Shown here one piece after another: positions 4,088 to 6,867 of a DNA stretch of 6,867 bases. The stretch comes from CBHTSZ01 sp966095765. GTDB lineage: Bacteria > Patescibacteriota > Saccharimonadia > Saccharimonadales > Saccharimonadaceae. The notes beneath the pieces are model-generated. The model was not told the origin of the DNA, searched no databases, and was given only the letters and a program-made list of their open reading frames with translations. A program made the position numbers and the translations under genes. Position 1 is the stretch's first letter; the number at the start of each line of letters is the position of its first letter. The stretch spans positions 1 to 6,867 of the forward strand of contig CBHTSZ010000010.1 of assembly GCA_966095765.1 (NCBI GenBank), read 5' to 3'.

Positions 4088-4112
4088 CTTCACCCCCTTC
4101 ACCCCAGGGGTG
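4088..4112 (-). promoter_or_regulatory. GGGGTG repeat cluster upstream of a TATA box, candidate regulator site
   Basis: Minus strand has two adjacent copies of GGGGTGAAG (4105-4097, 4096-4088), and an inverted CACCCC at 4112-4107, making a 13-base near-palindrome CACCCC-T-GGGGTG at 4100-4112. The cluster starts 22 bases upstream of the TATA box, where archaeal activators bind, and lies 26 bases after the polymerase stop. It could instead help end the polymerase transcript, though no T-run follows. Confidence 0.4.
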
Positions 4113-4137
4113 GCGTGTCGAAAACCACCTTGCAGAC

Positions 4138-6867
4138 TTACATGAATCGTGCGGGATTCATCTCGCCCATTTTAGCCACGTCCCAGTCCCAGTCGAGTGT
4201 GTCGTAGATCGGCTTAAGCTTCTTCTCAACGGCTTTGTCGAGCATCTTCAACCTGTCCACCGTGATCTCGTCTGGAACGTCGTCAGCGGCTTTTACGGCG
4301 ATACAATCGACTGCTGTTCCATCCTCCGCCGTGTCCGCTGTGTAGGTGCTCGGCATGTTACCAGTGTCCTCGACATAGAAGTAGATCGGCTTGTCTCCCA
4401 TGTCAGACTTGATGATCTTCTCGCCGTAGATGTGCTGGTTCGCATACTTCGCGCCCTTGAACCACGGCATTGGCTTACGGTTCTCACTGCCGTACTGGTG
4501 AGCGTCCTTGCTCATGCCGAACGGCACACCAAGATCCTCCAGATCGATCTCTTCTGGATTCGCGTACAGTTCTCGAACCGCCGCGTTGATGTTCTGCTTC
4601 GCCGTCTCAACGTCTTCGTCCATCAGTTGTCGGAAGGCATACTTCTGTATGTCGATTGTCACCTGCGACTGATCGGATCGAATCGCCTCGAAGCCCTTGA
4701 TGTTGAACTTCGGCTCGTCCAGTTCCTCTCCGTCTTCGACTGTAATCTTGGTGACGTATCGCTTCTTCGTTCCCACCCCCTTCGGCTCCTTGTCGTCCTG
4801 TACGAAGAAACATCGAGGACTGTACGACTCGACCTCGATCTCCATCGCGTGTTCTTCCAGGCCAAACTCCTGGTAACAGAACGCGGAGTACATCTGATTG
4901 ACGTGCTCAGCAGCCTCTTCAGCGAGCGCAGTCGCCTGCTGAGCGTCTTCAGCGAACGGGATGGCTGTCATCACAGAGTCGGTGTCACCGCCCACAAGCT
5001 CCGCGTCAGCGCCCTCAAAGCCTGCTGCATCCTTGTGCTGGTTAAGATGGTTCACAAACTCGTCGGCGCTGTACTGGATCACCTTACGACCACCGAGGGT
5101 GATCGACTCAGCCATACGCCAGTCGAAGAGTCGGAAGCCAGTGCCGAACGAGTTGCTGTCCCCGAACACCCCGTAGACGCTGTTTACGACGCGCTTTACA
5201 GCCTCGTACTTTTCACTGCCCTTGTACTCCATCTTCATGTCGAGCAGCTTACCAACAAGGCTCGACACGAACCCCTGCTTCACCTCTGGCTTGAGGTAGT
5301 ACAGCTTGACTGGCTCAGGCGAATCCTTCCAGACCGTCTTCCAAGTGCCATCCTTCTTCCGTCGCATGATGGCTTTAAATTCACCGTCTTTGTATTCGCT
5401 GTAATCCTCACCCTGCTCGACACGCTTCACAGGCCGTGGGTCGATGTACGACCACACACAGTCTTCCTCACTGTATTCCGACATGAACAGGTCTGCCTTC
5501 GTCCCGACGATGGTTTCAGGCGACATGTTACACTGGTACATCATGTTCGGATACAGCGACGAGAGGTCGGGGTAGACAACCTTCTCGTGCAGTCCAGCCT
5601 TCGGCGTGAAGACGTATGCACCGAAGTACCAGTCTTCGTCTGGCTTCACCGCTGTCGGAAGCCTGATACCCACGTTCTTCGCCTCTCGAAGCGTGAGCAT
5701 GTCGATCATGTTGATGTTGTTACCGATCATCTGGTCGAACTCAGTGCCACACACGTCACGCATGTGAGAGAACATCGGAATCACTTCAGCCGAGTTGTCA
5801 ATCTCGATCACGGCTTCAACGTCCCTGATGTTATATTCCATCAACTCGACAGGATGCTTCTTCCACATGTCTGCGAAGTCTTCCTGCATCTTGATCTTAC
5901 CACGACCAAGCTCTTCCTGCGCAACGTTCTCCAGCTTGTACGACTTGAGCTTGTGGATCTGTGTCTTCTTGTATCCATCAAGCATGTCGAACAGCGTGAC
6001 TCCCTTTGCACCAGCCTCACCGCTCGAGTTGCTCACCCACACCTGTCCAAACGGCGACCAGTCTCGGTGACTGAAGATGTTGAGATTGTCACAACGGTTG
6101 ACAAGATACGGGAAGTCGAACCCGCTGCTGTACCATCCACTAAGCATGTCTGGCTGCTGATCACGAACCCACCAGTTGAAGTCGTTCAGCATGGCCTGCT
6201 CGTCGCTGAACACACGCATGTCTGACGCCCCGTCGAGGCCGTTCAGTTCAGCCTCCATCTCTTCGGCGGTCATGCCACAGCCGATGCCGTGGTACATGTC
6301 GTGGTAGAGTAGCCAGCCGACGTACTCGTCCGTGTAACTGTCGTGTGCGACAATCGTTACCACGGGCCACTCGGCCTTTTCAGCATGCGGAAAGCCACCA
6401 TCTTCTCGAATAACCTCAATGTCAATCGTGACAACACGCGGCTCTATTTCAGGAGACTCGCACGGCTCCAGGTCGCTGACGTGAATACGGTAGTCTCCCG
6501 TGTAGGCATCTTCGGCCTTGTTCTTATCGAACTTGAATCCAGTATAGATTTCGTTATCGATAAGAAATCGGTGCGTGAAGTTAACATCCGCTTCCCACGT
6601 TCGATCAAACGCCTTCTTAACCTCTTTCACATCGTCGGCGCTGTAGGTGTAGACTCGAACCAGCGGCTCACCATGTATGTCTTGGTAGCCAGACTCACAA
6701 CGTCGAATACTCGGATGGTTTTCCGTTCGACCAGTGTATTCGTTGTTGTGGATGAAAAACGACGGAGAGTGTCCTTCCACCTCTACGTGGTGTCTCTGAC
6801 CAGTCTTGTCCCGACCGATCATGTGGACAATAGGCTCCCCATACTCGTCTTCTGACTCGATATTCAT
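4138..6867 (-). CDS. polB: Family B DNA polymerase with 3'-5' proofreading exonuclease
   Basis: The 909-residue protein has all the family B landmarks in order. Exonuclease: Exo I DIE at Asp149/Glu151, Exo II GFDFPYL with Asp251, Exo III YNIRD with Tyr345 and Asp349. Polymerase: motif A DLSSLYP at 434-440, the Lys558-x3-Asn562-SVYG motif B, motif C DTDS at 628-631 (catalytic Asp628, Asp630), and KKRY at 701-704 in the thumb. All metal-binding Asp residues are present, so both activities should be intact; no intein interrupts motifs A, B or C. No terminal-protein insertions are obvious, so an RNA-primed replication role is likely. Odd: Tyr246 stands where Exo II usually has Asn. The ATG is the very last codon of the window, so a longer N-terminus and the promoter cannot be excluded. 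The C-terminus is complete. Confidence 0.96.
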   Translation of the reverse strand: MNIESEDEYGEPIVHMIGRDKTGQRHHVEVEGHSPSFFIHNNEYTGRTENHPSIRRCESGYQDIHGEPLVRVYTYSADDVKEVKKAFDRTWEADVNFTHRFLIDNEIYTGFKFDKNKAEDAYTGDYRIHVSDLEPCESPEIEPRVVTIDIEVIREDGGFPHAEKAEWPVVTIVAHDSYTDEYVGWLLYHDMYHGIGCGMTAEEMEAELNGLDGASDMRVFSDEQAMLNDFNWWVRDQQPDMLSGWYSSGFDFPYLVNRCDNLNIFSHRDWSPFGQVWVSNSSGEAGAKGVTLFDMLDGYKKTQIHKLKSYKLENVAQEELGRGKIKMQEDFADMWKKHPVELMEYNIRDVEAVIEIDNSAEVIPMFSHMRDVCGTEFDQMIGNNINMIDMLTLREAKNVGIRLPTAVKPDEDWYFGAYVFTPKAGLHEKVVYPDLSSLYPNMMYQCNMSPETIVGTKADLFMSEYSEEDCVWSYIDPRPVKRVEQGEDYSEYKDGEFKAIMRRKKDGTWKTVWKDSPEPVKLYYLKPEVKQGFVSSLVGKLLDMKMEYKGSEKYEAVKRVVNSVYGVFGDSNSFGTGFRLFDWRMAESITLGGRKVIQYSADEFVNHLNQHKDAAGFEGADAELVGGDTDSVMTAIPFAEDAQQATALAEEAAEHVNQMYSAFCYQEFGLEEHAMEIEVESYSPRCFFVQDDKEPKGVGTKKRYVTKITVEDGEELDEPKFNIKGFEAIRSDQSQVTIDIQKYAFRQLMDEDVETAKQNINAAVRELYANPEEIDLEDLGVPFGMSKDAHQYGSENRKPMPWFKGAKYANQHIYGEKIIKSDMGDKPIYFYVEDTGNMPSTYTADTAEDGTAVDCIAVKAADDVPDEITVDRLKMLDKAVEKKLKPIYDTLDWDWDVAKMGEMNPARFM

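Noticed and set aside
3878..4102. A 74-codon minus-strand frame over the promoter at 4057
   Set aside because: It crosses the TATA box and the start of the acidic gene in a different frame, and its starts lack the leaderless spacing.
4432..6225. A 597-codon open frame on the plus strand
   Set aside because: It lies entirely opposite the polymerase, whose motifs are unmistakable. Its predicted product is His/Leu/Arg/Val-rich, without a recognisable domain and unlike the acidic proteins here. It looks like an antisense shadow created by codon bias.

Overview
The window looks like part of a tailed-virus (or related provirus) genome from a haloarchaeal host. The reasons are: (1) a protein-primed-free, family B DNA polymerase with intact exonuclease and polymerase motifs beside small recombination-type nucleases; (2) strongly acidic predicted proteins; (3) archaeal TATA boxes centred 25-28 bases before start codons, implying leaderless transcripts; and (4) no CTAG tetranucleotide anywhere in 6867 bases by my reading, an avoidance familiar from haloarchaeal genomes. 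The assignment to a virus rather than a host chromosome rests on the compact, overlapping, one-directional gene order and is an inference.

Everything runs on the minus strand, so transcription goes from high to low coordinates. From upstream to downstream the units are: DNA polymerase B (6867-4138); a promoter, a 23-codon leader ORF and an acidic 107-residue protein (4035-3657); a promoter with an 83- and a 70-residue protein (3555-3095); a promoter with a dual-specificity-type phosphatase (3063-2584); a promoter with a 60-residue protein, a P-loop ATPase gene broken by an in-frame TGA, and a PD-(D/E)XK nuclease (2482-1429); a promoter with a 90- and a 112-residue beta-rich protein (1328-718); and a promoter with a 71-residue protein and a Holliday-junction-resolvase-like nuclease that runs off the left edge (670-1). 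Genes within a unit overlap by 1-10 bases or are separated by one base, so they are probably translationally coupled.

The polymerase, two nucleases and P-loop ATPase suggest a replication and recombination module; the phosphatase could act on host or viral proteins or on RNA ends. The small proteins could not be recognised.

The most unusual material is in gene ends. A hairpin-forming repeat (loop AGCC in the transcript) occurs three times, at 547-576, 1432-1453 and 3637-3668; all three copies read in the same frame as a peptide ending in ADSV, and the mismatches favour pairing in the minus-strand RNA. The copy at 1432-1453 sits inside a larger foldable region (1402-1473) that can form a three-way junction with a GNRA tetraloop over the nuclease stop codon. 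A second inverted repeat, GTGAG-N5-CTCAC, follows two of the copies. No gap of more than 300 bases lacks a gene.
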